Shown one piece after another: positions 49,611 through 63,200 of a stretch of 64,000 bases of DNA. The DNA is from Megalonaias nervosa (Eukaryota > Mollusca > Bivalvia > Unionida > Unionidae). Location: NCBI GenBank assembly GCA_016617855.1, contig JAECUM010009394.1, positions 60,256-124,255 of the forward strand, given 5' to 3'. The notes beneath the pieces were generated by a model. It did no database searches, was not told where the DNA came from, and saw only the letters and a list, made by a program, of their open reading frames with translations. The position numbers were made by a program, and so were the translations under genes. Positions within the stretch are counted from its first letter, which is position 1; each line of letters starts with the position of its first letter.

Positions 49611-49944
49611 CTGATGTGAGCTGCATACAATTTATTCTTGGCAGATATTTTAACAGAACAGGTTATTTAAGATGAATGGGTGTAAAGGTTATCATTGCTT
49701 CCTACGATATCGTGCTGTCGTATCTCGGTATTCAATTTGTTTGCAATATTTCTACCTAGCGCCACCTATAGTGTGGTTATCTTATTATATACATCGGATG
49801 ACCATAAGTTACTAGTTCTGCATCACTATATTATTTCGTAAACAATGTCGGGATTGTTGGCGAGGACACTATTTTAAAAATACTCCCATGAATATCAATG
49901 TTTCCAAACATGAACTATCGAAGTTCACCAATGGAATCTCTATC

Positions 49945-50039
49945 TTCTTAAAATCGATATCACTGTAACATGTTCGTTAAAGTCGATATCACTGTAACAA
50001 GTCTGTTAAAATCGATATCACTGTAACAAGTATGTTAAC
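49945..50039. repeat. 29 bp tandem repeat, three units
   Basis: 'aaatcgatatcactgtaaca' with a variable 'agtctgtta' recurs at 49,955, 49,984 and 50,013 (measured from cgatatc). Confidence 0.9.
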
Positions 50040-52560
50040 TAATTTATCGTTTAATACTGTTCAATGATGTTATACAAGAGTCAGATCACATGATTACCTT
50101 ATTTGTCAAGAAGCAAAATATCAAATCTAAATTAGCATATAAGAGTCAAAATGTGAAGTGTGTTAATATTGTTTGTTTTCGGTATGTTCTGATGGGTTTC
50201 GCAATTGACAGGTGTTGACTTTGAAATCTGGTACTATAGTACAAGTCACACCGATCATGTAGGCATTCAACACCGACTATTTCAGTAATGCATGTCATTT
50301 TTTAGAATTTGATTCTACATTCCTTTAAGTGGCAAGTATTCACTTCATTTGGATTCGTATACATCTATATTCCTTTGGAAGTTCATTATTCAGAGGCCAC
50401 GAGAGGTACATACGGTAAAATCAATGTTTAAGTACGAAGACATTTTTGGAAGAAATGAACCTAAAGGCGCGATCCAGTACAATCCAGACTGAATGTCGCT
50501 CGCTGTGATGTCACAATGAAAGTTACGCATATTGATAAACAAATTCGTACTGCCTTGATTGTGATGATTCCACTCGACGTGCTCTTATTTTGACCGAAGT
50601 TTACTGCATGGCCACCATTGTAAAAGTCCATAGCAATAGATAATTTTCGTATATAAATTTCTTGGTGACAGTTAAGGTGCAGAGCATTCAATAATTAGAA
50701 TTAAATAGATTTTGATTAACGAAAATTAGTGTTAAATTTTTAAAAGAACAATTTGTACTTAATTTAAAATAAGTAAATGGTCATACATGACCCATGTGAC
50801 TTATAGACGATTAATTACTTTTCGTTGGAACACTTGGAGTTGTTTAAACAGTGTAGTCGACATGAACTTTCATGCACATGCTGGTGGGCCCATTCTCACT
50901 GACAATACCGTCGCCACCACGGGTGGTTGCAGATACATTACTTTATTTCTCTCACATAAGTTTCTGTTTTTTAAAGGCATAGGTGGCAGAGCAAGGGCCG
51001 TGGAAGTAGCATCCATTTTTAAAGTTGATGAACACTATGTGCAATATTAGGACAAGTATATGCTAGCGTGTAGGTATTTTTTTCAATCTTACCCCGATAT
51101 CATAATAACTCCCCTTGCACAACCCGGAATTTACATGGCGTTTATTTATCGATCCTTTCCCACAATCATGTAATTTAAACTGGGCATTAAATGCATTTTA
51201 ATAAAGAGCAAAGAACAGCAAGTAGACATATTTCATATTTTGACGGAAAGTATATTTATTTAATTATTCGCCGATCGCCTATTTTAAGACCCGCGATACC
51301 ATAGTACCAGGGCTATATGATATTACATCAGTTCACTAGATGCAGTCCTGCGCATGCTCAGCTGCTAGCATGCAGTAAAGAAAAGTTGAAGGAAATCCGG
51401 TTGTTTTACACTCTATTCCGTATATGTAGGGTAGTCTTTTGAAGTCATGGGATGTGTGACGGGTACAATATTCTTTTATTATATTATATCTCTTTATAAA
51501 AATATGAGAACGAGTAGTCCAACAAAGAAAGTACTCTTCTATGTAAAGAATAAAAACAGCACCAAGCACACATCAACCAAATACCCACCCCCCAACATCC
51601 CAACCCCACCCCAAATCTAGCGGACGTCCTTTATTGTACAAATTCTCTCCATTTCGCATGAAAACAATGATTAATTTGTCAAAATGACGCATACATGTGC
51701 AAACTAAATTTGTAAAAATCATTGTCTTGAAAATATTGTAAAATTCCAGAAGTTATTTCTATCGAGATAGTAATAAGCTGTTAATCACATTCACGTAGAA
51801 AGGAGAAACTAATCCATGGAAATCGATAAATGTTGCTTTAAAATATATCTGATTAAAAAGAAAATCTACATTGTGTTTATTAAATATAATGAATTAGTTT
51901 ATTCCTGAAGTGGAAATATTTTGTACTGTCATTCGTGCAAGAGGAACAGGAAACAATAACATATATGGGGCAGGGTTAAATGAGAGAAAACATTGCTTAT
52001 TTAAACAGAGATAAAAATAACATGTGATAACACGAGAAGGAAGAGGGCGGTAAGTGGCGGAGTTCAAAAGTATCCAAGAATACGAACAATTTCAGTTTTA
52101 TAATAAATTAAGAAAACCAAGACGATTAAATTGAAATGAATAGAGCCACAAAATAGACATACTAAATCTTTGAACTACTACTCCGCCATCAACAAATGCG
52201 AGTTTTGAATTTAAAAAGCATCTAAGGATGAGTAGTAGCATGACAAGTGCAAACATGTTAGTGCTTAATGTTTCACACTAAATTATGCCTTCATTTATCA
52301 TGTATACTACATGTGATACCATCTATCTGTCCTTTACGGACATTGCATTTTAGACTTAAATTTGTGTAAACAGCACGGTGTCTTAATCAATCAACACTAA
52401 CTACATCTCCACCCACAATTTAGTATTCTTCCACTCTACTTTGAATAAAGTCGATGTTCCATTTTCCATAAAAATGCACAACCGTCTATGGTAAATTTAG
52501 AAAATAAAACATATCGTATTTTTTCCCTATCTCACACATGAAGTACGAAATAATTATAAT
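50040..52560. other. Unassigned AT-rich sequence
   Basis: Frames at 50,461-50,691, 50,787-51,050 and 51,336-51,569 have no motif. Nothing else recognised. Confidence 0.5.

Positions 52561-52609
<49 letters not shown>
52561..52609. repeat. (CT)n microsatellite at LINE 3' end
   Basis: About 23 CT units. On the minus strand it is (AG)n directly after the last recognisable LINE sequence, so it may have grown from the LINE tail. Confidence 0.9.
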
Positions 52610-52612
<3 letters not shown>

Positions 52613-54860
52613 AACATATTATTTCTGGACAGAATGATAAAGTTCTCTATTTCGAGGCTTTAATATGTCATTCCAGCTGGTCAAGAAAGAATTTTCGATG
52701 AAATTTTAAACGAAGCAAGGGAATTTCAATTACATATCCTCAAGGGTAAGGAATTCCAAAAGACACATGCTGATAACGATGGTTGGTGTTAGACGACGGA
52801 ATCTGGAGATCGTTGTTAACTGTTGATGATCTACTTGATGATCTTAGTTTAGTTAGATTAGTGATATACTCTGGAGAGAAATCGTTTAAAGACATACATG
52901 TCATGATTCCTTAAAAAGAAAGAATATATTTTTGTATGGGTAGCTATTGTAGAGATGAAAGCAAAACATTCGAAGGATCGATAATAGGAAGTTTCAGAAT
53001 AATTTGGGCGTCCCTTTTCCAGAGTTTGTCAGTTCTGGACAGATTATAATTGGATGTTTTCCCCCATATGGCACAGCCGTAATCTATCAGTGGTAGCATA
53101 TCCTCAATGGAGTCAAGAGATTTACCAGATGAATGCAATGTAGAGTCATCAGCGAAAAGATCTGCGTTAGAGAATACTGGAGACAAGACTAAGTCATTCA
53201 TAACAATAGAAAAGGAGCAGGCTCTAACATAGATTCACGAGGAACACGCCTTAAAATATGATTTCATTCGGAAGTATATTAGTGAGATACAACGTGAATC
53301 AAACGACTCAGTTTGAAGAAAACTTGAATTTTTTTAATGAGCACAGAATGGTCAACCAAATCGAATGCTTTCATTGCAATCAATGAAGACTGCGCAAGTA
53401 AGTGGCCTGATTCTCTTGCTAGTAACCATTAGTCTATAAGTTTTGTCAATGCAGTTTGACGTGAATGTTTCTGTCGAAAAGCTGATTATGATTTATAGAG
53501 GTGTTTGTACTTGTTAAGCTGTCCGAAAAGTGCTTGGTGACATGTTTCTCAATAATTTTTGTAAGCACAGATAGAACAGATATGGGTCGATAGTTGGATG
53601 GGCCATTAATTTCCCTTATGAATTGCTAATACTTTTGCTAATTTCAATGATTCCCGAAATTTAAAAGAAGTTCGTCTATATTAGACTCTGCAAACAGATA
53701 CCTCTCAATTGCCTGGGATATTTTAGTAAAAACAGGTTCAATTGGATTGCAATATCGAGCTCATCAGTATAGCTAGTGCCATCAACAAGAATATAACATG
53801 GAATTAGAGGTGCAGGTTTCGTTGAAGTTGGTTCTCGCAAGTTATTCAGATGAATGCGTTATCCGAGTTTGAGACCATGGCTTCTTTTTGAAAACGGAGC
53901 GCTTGCGTTTTATTTTAAAATGAATGATTTGACTTTGTTCCGCTATAAACGATAATTTGTAAAATCTTTATATTTATGATAGTAGTTTCGTTTACATTGC
54001 GTCTAAGCGATTTCATTAGTGTACCATTTCGGTTGTTTTGATCGTTTAAATCTTTTCGTGTGTATGAGAGTGTGTTTATTTAGGATAGTAAGATAAACAC
54101 AGTGGCTCCAGACAAATGATAATCTTGGTCTGTACTTATTAAAATTGTTGAGCTAATATTTCTGATAGTTCAAAAGAGAAATTCGGTTTAGCAAATTTTT
54201 AAAGCATCGTTATTGCATATAGGAGTGTAAAATGTTTTTCTTTGCGCTCTGTTGCTTACAAGTTACACATTTGGGATAGTGATAACTAATAGGGAAACAG
54301 GGTACGTTTATCTCTTAGAGATTGTCAGGGTGGTTAGTGTAGATGTGGCTGTACAGAATTGTTACTTTTGTTGGAACATTCATTACCTGTGTAAGGTCGA
54401 GCTGTTCTATCATATATGCCATTTAATGCTAGTATCAGAAAGGAAATCAATATTATGTTCACCGATGATAAATAGTTCGTTATTGAAAGATAAAGCAACC
54501 CCCAGCTCGTATTCAAATTGGTCGGTCCATGATGACAAGGAGTTCGGAGATTAGTAACCAAAGCAGATATAAATAGATTTACTACTGAGGAAACCTAACT
54601 CGATCCATATTGATTGTACAGTAGATACTTCGAAATCTGTTCTTTTCTTGTATGTTACGTTATTTGAAACACACACGACTATCACCTCCTCTCAGGTCTC
54701 GTCTTTCCCATGAACGGTTGCTAATATAAATAGCACAATTAGGTACATTGCAGACTAGAAACGTTTCGCATAGTCCAATTACTGAAAGATTGGATTCATT
54801 TTATATCGTTCATTTTGTATATATAACGTATCTACAAAAAGCATCATTATTTTGAGAGTA
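52610..54860 (-). mobile_element. LINE remnant with endonuclease and reverse transcriptase
   Basis: On the minus strand from about 54,860, broken frames give 'VIGLCETFLV' and 'IESIWIEL'-like endonuclease phrases, 'SPNSLSSWTDQFEYEL', and a 'DFLSDTSIKWH...MIEQLDLTQV' block (about 54,420-54,480). RT blocks include a 'VFIDCNESIRFG' stretch (53,380 region) and the catalytic 'LFADDSTLHSSGKSLDSIED' at 53,159-53,100. Then comes 'PLIDYGCAIWGKTSNYNL', 'NDLVLSPVFSN' being just before the FADD motif. The C-terminal end ('MSLNDFSPEYITNLTKL', 'SSTVNNDLQIP') reaches 52,750. The jump from SIED to PLIDYG means over 100 residues are deleted. Best placed in the CR1/L2/Jockey-like group. Confidence 0.85.
52944..53201 (-). 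pseudogene. LINE reverse-transcriptase palm fragment with internal deletion
   Basis: This is the longest open part of the LINE remnant (85 codons). 'FADD' at 53,156-53,145 is the catalytic motif C. About 20 residues later the sequence passes without a stop into 'LIDYGCAIWGKTSNYNLSRT', which normally lies far downstream in the thumb and connection. So the frame is a deletion fusion, not an intact domain. Confidence 0.85.
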
Positions 54861-55422
54861 CCAAATGAATGCCGACAGAGTAAGCGACGTTAGATCTTAT
54901 CAAGTCTTATTTTCGGAAGAACTTTTCCAAAGGGTTTAATGCTTAGTCGTTGTAACGTCGAAAGATGAATTTATTTTAGTGTCTTCAATAAAATGTGCAA
55001 AATTAAATCTTGAGGAGCAAGTAGATCATACATTACCGACAGTCCAGTAACAGCTCGTTATCAGACACTTCATAAGCATTAAAGTGACACAGAAGAAAAA
55101 ATAAAAGAGCACACTCGAAACGAAAATCTTAAAATATAAGACTCTAAATTGTAGGTACCTAGTCCAAATGCCTAAGCTTGTTGATAATTCCATTGTTTAT
55201 GACTGACTTTTGGGAATTGCAGTGTTTTATTATTTTTTATGGAGTAGTGTCTCGTAGAAAAATTTGCTTTAGAGCCTTCAACAAACGATCTATCCTCTTA
55301 TGCTTCTGAGACATTATTCTTTTCATAATACTCTCTCGCTTTGCACTACTTTGTGCTGATGGCAGAAACTAATCGAGAAACGATTTTCCAAAGGTTAAAG
55401 CGAAGGCTACGTTAAATTGTAT
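54861..55422. other. Unassigned sequence
   Basis: Possibly the decayed 5' part of the LINE; nothing defendable. Confidence 0.4.
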
Positions 55423-55423
55423 T

Positions 55424-55488
<65 letters not shown>

Positions 55489-55536
55489 ACTAAGTGTTAC
55501 CATTGATATTGTATTATTCTGAGTAAATAGTGATAT

Positions 55537-55593
<57 letters not shown>
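55423..55593. repeat. (CA)n(GA)n and (TA)n microsatellites
   Basis: (AC)n(AG)n at 55,423-55,486, a 50-base gap, then (AT)n at about 55,539-55,593. Confidence 0.95.
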
Positions 55594-55594
<1 letters not shown>

Positions 55595-57019
55595 ACTGTG
55601 TCGAAGTTTACTTATTGGCGAAAGTTATTTTATATAGTCCTGAAGAAAAGGTCGAGTGGCGAAAGTGTAGTAATTAATTGATTAAAAGTACCACTACGAT
55701 TTCGGTGGTTAACAAACGCCCATGTCGATTAGTAATGGCTTTTCGTTTGCAATATTAAGATTTAATTTTATTTTTGAAGACACCATCAGTAACAACGTAT
55801 CTTTGACTGTCGTAACTTAATTCTTGTCCTTGATTCGAGAGTCATATTTCTCGCGAAGTCCCTAGTTTTGTAACGAGATTCTGAGTTAATCAACTGGGTC
55901 ACAAGCATTATTTTAAAGTAACATACCTTGCTGATTAAGATATATTTGATGAAATGAAATTTAGACAGGTTATTAAAATGTCGAATTTACATAATATCAT
56001 TTCCTTAAAGTCTGTGGCAATGGCATGTGTGTTTACTCTTAAAGGCAGGTCCGCTGCTTACATGCCGGTTTTTTGCTTACATTTCTCTTAACAAGAAACC
56101 CACGTCTTGGATTTCTGTGATGTCTAATGCAACATACAAAAAAAGTGGATATCACAGATAATTCTTGTATCCAAATCCAATAAAAGAACTATACAGTATG
56201 GTATTCAGTAGAATATTTTAAAATAAAAACATAAAGAATCTACAAAATAGCCTTTAAACAAATTTTGAGAAGTGCACCATAATTTTTTCTATTTTGATAG
56301 TCTTATCGAAATGCTTTACATAACCTGACACGCTGATAAAGTCAAGAGTTAATTTCAAGCATTAGCTGTGCGCAAAATTAAACAAAATAAATGTCAAGCA
56401 GTTACGTCGTTAAGACTTCCATCCCATTGCTTAAAGAATCTATAAAACTACGCTTCAACCGATCTTATATCATCCGTGGCATCTTATGTGAAATAAAAAA
56501 ATAAACGAGTTCAGGAAATGTCTGTTCTAAAAGTACAAACTATCTGCTAATTACGTGCAGAGAAATGGATAGTGAATGACGCCACATTCATTTTTTTAAA
56601 AAAAAATCATGGCCGCTAACTGATCGTGCGCATTATGTGAGTACAACTATGTGAATGTATGTTCGTTTGACGCTTATCCAGAGTGGACATATATTTATGG
56701 TAAGTTGTAACAAAAGGAGTACCACTAATGGTACATGATACCTTCGCCCGTTGTTCATTATTTTCCATGTATGGACTAGTAGGACACAGGCGACTCAGGA
56801 GTTTTTTGACCAGCTTGTTTCAGTGACCTCAATCTTACGTCAAAACGACTTTGACCTTTGACCCTAAGAACCCACAATCAATAGGATTCTTCTGTATCTT
56901 CTGTACATGTACTCTACAAACCTTGTTCAAGGTACGTTATCAGTAACCAAAGTTTTTCTTTCTTCAGTGTATTGTTTCTTCTCTATTTTGTGGTAAGAAA
57001 CTATTTAATATTAATGCAG
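55594..57019. other. Unassigned AT-rich sequence
   Basis: Nothing recognised. Confidence 0.5.
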
Positions 57020-57121
57020 CTATTTGCATTATCTGGGAATTTCGTTGACGATGTTCAGATCTCGTATCACACATGTTTAATGTACATCACCCTTTTCATG
57101 CCCCTTACTCATAATTACAGA
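57020..57121 (+). CDS. Weak candidate exon, 34 codons (unknown gene)
   Basis: Acceptor 'atattaatgcag', then 102 bases open in phase 0 ('LFALSGNFVDDVQISYHTCL', then 'MYITLFMPLTHNYR'), then a strong donor aga|gtaagt. The acceptor tract is poor in pyrimidines, and the frame stays open through the donor to 57,160. No family is recognised. Confidence 0.2.
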
Positions 57122-57309
57122 GTAAGTATTAGTTCCTTAACAATTTCCCCTAATGCTTAGAAAGTTTTCATTCTCGTACGCTTCCATACCGCTCTCCCAC
57201 CCAAACAATATCTACGAAGAAAAACTACTATATTTGTTTCTGACCATTTGTATCTATCAAAAAACTCAAATTTGGCGAAGAATAATGATCTTGCTTGCCG
57301 TTAAGATAG

Positions 57310-57475
57310 CTCACATTTCACCTCTTTCCGCATGGATTCGAATACGAACGCTTGCTGGTAGCTTCCAGTGGGTAGGTGGTTTTTCGCCTGGGTCTTCCTG
57401 GATTCTGCCTCCATCATATACACCGTCCGCCATGCATATCCTGTCATGTGGTAAAGAATGACATTAAACCCCAAA
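57310..57475 (+). mobile_element. Probable degraded SINE fragment
   Basis: Has a B-box-like 'ggattcgaatacg' near 57,333. The middle part reads 'cagtgggtaggtggtttttcgcctgggtcttcctgg', and a tail 'tggtaaagaatgacattaaaccccaaac' matches the style of mollusc tRNA-SINE tails (...gacgttaaaccccaa). It is not the family at 14.4 and 40.5 kb. Frames on both strands across it are not genes. Confidence 0.45.
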
Positions 57476-59816
57476 CTAATCGTTTTGGAAACCACCTTAT
57501 GTTGTTTTATTTTTATCCTGGATCAAAACGAAATATCTTCATGTGGAATAAACTTAGACCAAATGAGCTCATTCTGAATATCTCAGATTTACAAAATCAA
57601 TTTTATACATTACATACAAGCTATGCTTTCCCAGAATTTTCATCTTCAGCCTTAAGACAATTAAGGATAGTCTCTTTTTCATAGAAACAAGTAAAAGATA
57701 AACGATATAAAAATATTGTGTGCATATGAAGATTAGAGTTTGTCCCGGTAAGCAATGGAACAGCTGGTTAAGAAGAATTAATTTTTTTGCAATTGTCTAC
57801 ATAAAAGATTCTGTCGACAGATCTAGATGTCTAATCTTTGTTACCATGCATATCATATATCTTTGGTAAGCTTAAGTGCGACAGAATATTTGTTTTTGTT
57901 TTTAATTTTCCTTTAAATTTAAACTATTCATGTTTTTGTAACTTCAAAAAGGAAAATGGACATTTCACATGGAAATATGTTAATAGTAAAGCAGATTAAT
58001 TTCACAATGTAGGTCTAGTCTATAACACATTCTTACGTATGTAAAGATGTTTTTGAAATGCGATAACAAGCTCCTAGTTCGTAAAGTTACTGCCACACGA
58101 TGGTTGTGTTCAAGACGCAGAGCAAAACAAAGCCAGTCTAAAGCTGATTTATTGTAAACAAAATATACCCAGTATATAGTTCACTTATTGTATTTCTCTA
58201 ATTGAAACTACGAATACCTTTAAAGATGAATTCATCCTGATAACAAATAACAACGTTTCTCAATGCATGCCATGGAAAATATAGCTCGTTGTTACACGGC
58301 TTTCCCCACAAAATCAATATTAAACTAAATTAAACTATTGTGACGGAAGCGTGACAGATACATCTCCATATGGACATGAATTATTCATCTAATCTAAGAC
58401 ACAAATATAAATGTTATGTCTTGTCTTCGTGAACCCATATAAGCCTTATTGATCAAACGAATATTAGAGTCCTTTCTCATTTAAATGGCATGTAATCAGT
58501 CTATATACATCTCAGAATAGAGTTGAATCAGTCTATGTACTGAATTTCATTCTGGATATGACACAGGTTTCAATATTTATTCTCTTTTTCTTCACTAATA
58601 TCGCATTTATAAAAATATTTTTGGAGCATTTTTCCCGTTAAAGATGAACTTGGCATGACTGATATAGCTTGATGTGGGTAGGGTCTTGTTTATATAAGCA
58701 TGTTGCAACATTTCTAAGAAGGAATTGTTGCGGTTCAACACTTCCATTATTTGTCTTACAATCTAAATAATGCGACTGAAATACAAGCTGTACGAGAAGC
58801 ATATGATTTAATTATCATCGGTGCACAAGTATGGTACCTATAAAGGAAATAAATAAGTATTAACAATTTGAATATGAATAAATTCTTTATTAATAATGTA
58901 AGTACTAATGTGTGATTATCTGGCCCCACAACTGATACTCTGGCCACTAATGAAAATTTCACACTGAGGCCAGACCTATTGGTTTTAAATATGGCACTAT
59001 GGAGTCTAAGGGAATTAAAATCAAGCCATCATCTTGAGGAAATATAATATTAACAATGTCCATTGGATTAACATTTTGAGGCTCTCTTGTGTCTAACTTT
59101 GTAGAGTGTAAATAGCGGTTTTAGACCTTACTGATTCTATCTCCCATGACACACTTTCCATATTACAATAAATCACACATGTTTGCATGCGAACCCGTAT
59201 ATTATAATCCGTGAATGTGAGCAGTACGCGACCATACAAAAGGATAAAGTCATGGTTTAATAGACGGCAATGACCCGTATCAATAACTGTCAAACAAGTG
59301 ATGGTAGACATGATTTTTTATTATGATAATTATCTGCATTTGAAAGGTTTCAGTCAGACCCGTATAATGGTGTCTATACTACATACATTTCTGAGTTGCT
59401 ACATAAATAGGATTACTGATCTATACACACTGTGTGCAAGTTTTCTATGGCAGAGAATATTTTCTGCTACTCAGAATATACTACATGATAATATCTGATA
59501 CCAACTGTGGCCAAAAAATTTTTTGCATCAAACAATTACCGTGGTATATAAATGGCGAAATATAAAGATACATGCATTTTGTATTATGAAATAATTTATG
59601 GAGATATCTAATCGTGGCATTATTCTTCCAGTCCGTGGAGTCAGTGTAATGTTACAGAAAAGATTAAATCACTGTTTAGTTTGAATGCATTATCCAGATT
59701 TGTCAAAGAAGCCCAATAGAAGTGACCGAACGTTTCGAGCACGTATTCATAGCATATTGATCACTCAAACCTCTCTTTTGAGATACAAATATGAATAGGG
59801 AAACTTACGAATTAGT
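57476..59816. other. Unassigned AT-rich sequence
   Basis: Short frames only; nothing recognised. Confidence 0.5.
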
Positions 59817-60000
59817 GTGCACCTTCACCCTAGAAAATTTGCGGTAGTTGAAATTAACGACGCAAACTTGAAGGAAATTACAAGTAAGTTAGGATATTAC
59901 CTATTTGGCCTACATCAGAAAGATATGCCTGTTTATTTAACAGAGCCTGATGTAAGATTCAAAGTCACCTTTTCTTGCAGGAAAAAGTGTAGTATATAAT
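59817..60000 (+). pseudogene. Unrecognised open frame upstream of the polymerase remnant
   Basis: 60 codons starting at an ATG-less-context 'MHLHPRKFAVVEINDANLKE' and ending near 59,999. Composition is coding-like (charged and hydrophobic residues alternate), but no family is recognised. It lies on the same strand as, and about 0.8 kb before, the Polinton-type polymerase, so it may be part of the same decayed element. A splice donor-like aa|gtaagt at 59,888 is also present. Confidence 0.2.
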
Positions 60001-62312
60001 TCGTGTTGGTTATACATATTTAGATTTTCATTTGGATTGCATGAACCATGAAGGGACTAACAAAGAACGAGAGATCGAAGCAAGACTATATATATATATT
60101 CGCAATCACTAAAAGTGTAAAGGTGTATGCTTTGGAAAATATGCAATGTGTGACAGAACATGCAATTGTGGAGAGAACTGTCTCACGTATGCTAGCGTTA
60201 AGCTTTAGTCTATGTATTTGACCTTGACTTAAATGTAGTATCGCAGCCAAATAATATAATCAGCTTTTTTTGGCCATTCGAATCTGTACGCGAGTATTTT
60301 CGTGATCATCGATGAAGATTTGGTGAAACTGTAATTGAAGAAACGCCCATCGTTGTCGAGAAAATAGACCAGGATTAAAACAATTTCAGTTTCTGATCCT
60401 GGTAGAGTAAAAGAAATAAAACAAATTTATTTACAGAATTTGCAATTAGAGAAAGTCTGTCACTTATTAGACAAGTCGTGCAACAGTGTTGAATACGAAT
60501 ACCAAGCCGTAAGCGAAGGGCCGAAATACCCGTGTTATTAGGACAAATATTTGTGGTCCCAAATAATCCCCAACCGGTTGTAACGTTATACAAACAATTC
60601 ACGTAATGTACGAATCCAAGAGGTGCAAGAAAAGCTAATATACTTGCATAATAAGGTATTACAATTTAACCGGGTGAAATAATTACACGAATCCAATCAC
60701 GCGTGATCGATGATGCGTAAGAACGTCGTCGCTATATCACATATACCATTGTTGCTGAGGTTGCTACCAAATCACCCGTAGCCGTGATTTAGAAACGTTT
60801 GTGGCATTCATTCCACACGCATACAAATTAGGCAAAGACGCTAAACAACTTTTATCAAATATGATTCCAGGAATCATAACGGTTTTACAAAGATCTGGTA
60901 CCTTAGGAGTTAAAGCTGGTATTATTCTTTAGCCGTTTTTAATTATGCAGTTTAAACCTGAAAAGGATCGGTTTAGATCGAAACACAGTGATGCTCATAC
61001 AATGCTAAATTGTAAAGACATCAGATCTGTTATTGATGAAAATGACGTTGACGTGGGAATAAAAGACCAGTGCAGGATTATGATGGACTCTTGACAGTTG
61101 GATGCAAGTTAAAGTGCATGATTCCCAATACCAGCCGTTTCTCGGATTGAGCTAAATGCCAACAGCAGAGTATGTTCCAGTGATAAACGTAAGAAACGAT
61201 GAAAAAATATATTTTCAACGGGCTATCGTATCCACGTTACATCCCTCGAGTGACTTTACATACCAGCTGCAGAAATACTGCAATACTTGGAAGAATTCAC
61301 TTTTGGTGATCCAGAATTCCGTTGAAGGTTACTAAGGCCACTCTCAGAACGTCTGAGACACTTAACCCGGTTATCGGTGTTAATGTGCTCAGTTGGGATA
61401 AAGGCTTTTATCAGCTTGCACTATCCATGTGTACCCAGACTGATCTAGTTTTGCTGAACGATGTGACAGGCTCAGAGTCATTGTCTCTTTAGGTATCGTT
61501 AAAGAATCTCTCCCGGTTGCTTAACAAAACCAGCAAGTACGAGGGTAAGAAATATCCATGCAGACATTGCATGCATATATTTAACAAACACTAGTTGCTC
61601 GCTGAACATAACATTTACTGTGGTTGTAACAGTGAAAAGCTACATCGTATGATTATACCAGAATCTGGTAAAATATTCTAATGTTTGCAGCGGTGGAACG
61701 AAAAATGAACGTACCCTATATCCTCTATGCAGACTTTGAATGTCTTAACATTCATGTGAACGACTAGTACGAGCCAAATACAACACACGTTGCTGAACAA
61801 CTCCAAGGCGGATTTTGTTACACTGTTGTCAGATGCGATTCGAAAACTGAACCGACAACGTTGTATATTTCTAAGGATACGATTGAGGTGTTTCTTAAAT
61901 CGTTTGAGGTTGCAACGAAATGGAATCGGAAACAACTCTATTCGCCCACCGACATGATTCTAATCAGTGAGTTTTATATGGCCAATAATTTCTGTATCTG
62001 TGATGGTGCTTTCAGCTTCAACGATTAGAAAGCACATGATCACTGTTACATCAATGGCGCGTATAAAAGAACTGCACACATCATATGAAATCGATAGTGG
62101 GGATTTAAACAAACCAAACACACACACCGGTAGTGTTAACATACTCTCTGGCATGATAACCAATTAAAAATGCAATCAGTAGCCTCAGCGTCAAAGGCAG
62201 CAGTATGTTTCATTCCAAACAACATGAAAAAATACTTAAGTTTTAGGCTCGGAAAACTGCAGTTCATCGATTCGTATTAGTCGATATTATACCACTAACA
62301 ATGATTTGTTAA

Positions 62313-62317
62313 CTGGG
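62313..62317. repeat. Target-site duplication of solo LTR, left copy
   Basis: CTGGG directly before the LTR, identical to 63,201-63,205. Confidence 0.8.
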
Positions 62318-63200
62318 TACTACTTGTCTAGGTTCTTACAAAAAGTAACAAGAAAAGAATGAAGACAACAAACTTTGTAAAATTTAACAAATAATTTATT
62401 TCCCTAGAAAACCAAGGTGAAAATGAGAAAAAGAACTTACAGTTTTACGAATCAAATCCAAACATTAATCTAAGAATTAAAAGAAAATGGAGTCATATTA
62501 TTAAATAGTCCAAAATGAATCTGAGTTCGAGTCCCGATGAAATTCAAAATGGAGGGGGATGACGTCTGTCGTAACCTTCAAAGTATAGATGTGTCAACAG
62601 TTCCTTGTTGAATCACAGAAAATAATATTCCAATTTTGAATTCCGAATAAATTTCAATGAATGTCTTTGTCCAAGAATTTTGTAAAGAGCATTTGTATTA
62701 CCAGGGAAAAGAATCACGTGTATTCCATAAAATAGAATTTCAACTCAAACTGGTCACAACAAAACACCTTTAAGTGTCAATGGTTTAGAGCCCGAATTCA
62801 CAAATTCTATCCCGAAAACAGTTATATACTAATTTAAGACGCAAAACAGATTCCCGGATGAGGGTCACATGGTCACCCTTCCAGAACAAAATATAAGTTT
62901 TTTACATGCCTAGCATCACGTACTCCCAGTATGGCCTTAACTGAAATCAATGGATCTTACTCTGGAAAGGAATAAAAAAATACATTAAAAAAGTTGTTTG
63001 CTAGAACTGCCACTGTTTCTGAATCAAAGTCAGAAACTAGATACAGTGTTTCTATTAGTAAAACAGTCAGGTCAAACAGAACTGAACTGAATTTCTGGAA
63101 ACTGTCAAATCCAACAAACAAAATTACCTTATAATAGCACGTAATAGAATAAAAAAATTTAAAACTAACAAACAAATAATTAAATAAAATATGCATAACA
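62318..63200 (-). mobile_element. Lone LTR of the Gmr1-like family inside the polymerase remnant
   Basis: It aligns end to end with the LTRs at 27.1 and 33.1 kb: 'aaaatttaacaaataattta' and 'tccctagaaaaccaagg' near the start, 'gatgtgtcaacagttccttg' in the middle, '...aaacaaataattaaataaaat' and cataaca at the end. It is about 883 bp, more diverged than the copy at 47.4 kb, and its TG start has changed to TA. A perfect 5 bp duplication (CTGGG) flanks it. No internal element sequence is present, so it is a solo LTR. Once the LTR and one duplication are ignored, polymerase motifs continue in one frame across the junction. Confidence 0.9.

Noticed and set aside
61960..62167. Overlapping 66- and 67-codon frames on both strands
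   Set aside because: Lie within the polymerase remnant; the family motif (HDHCYINGAYKRTAH) is in another plus-strand frame.
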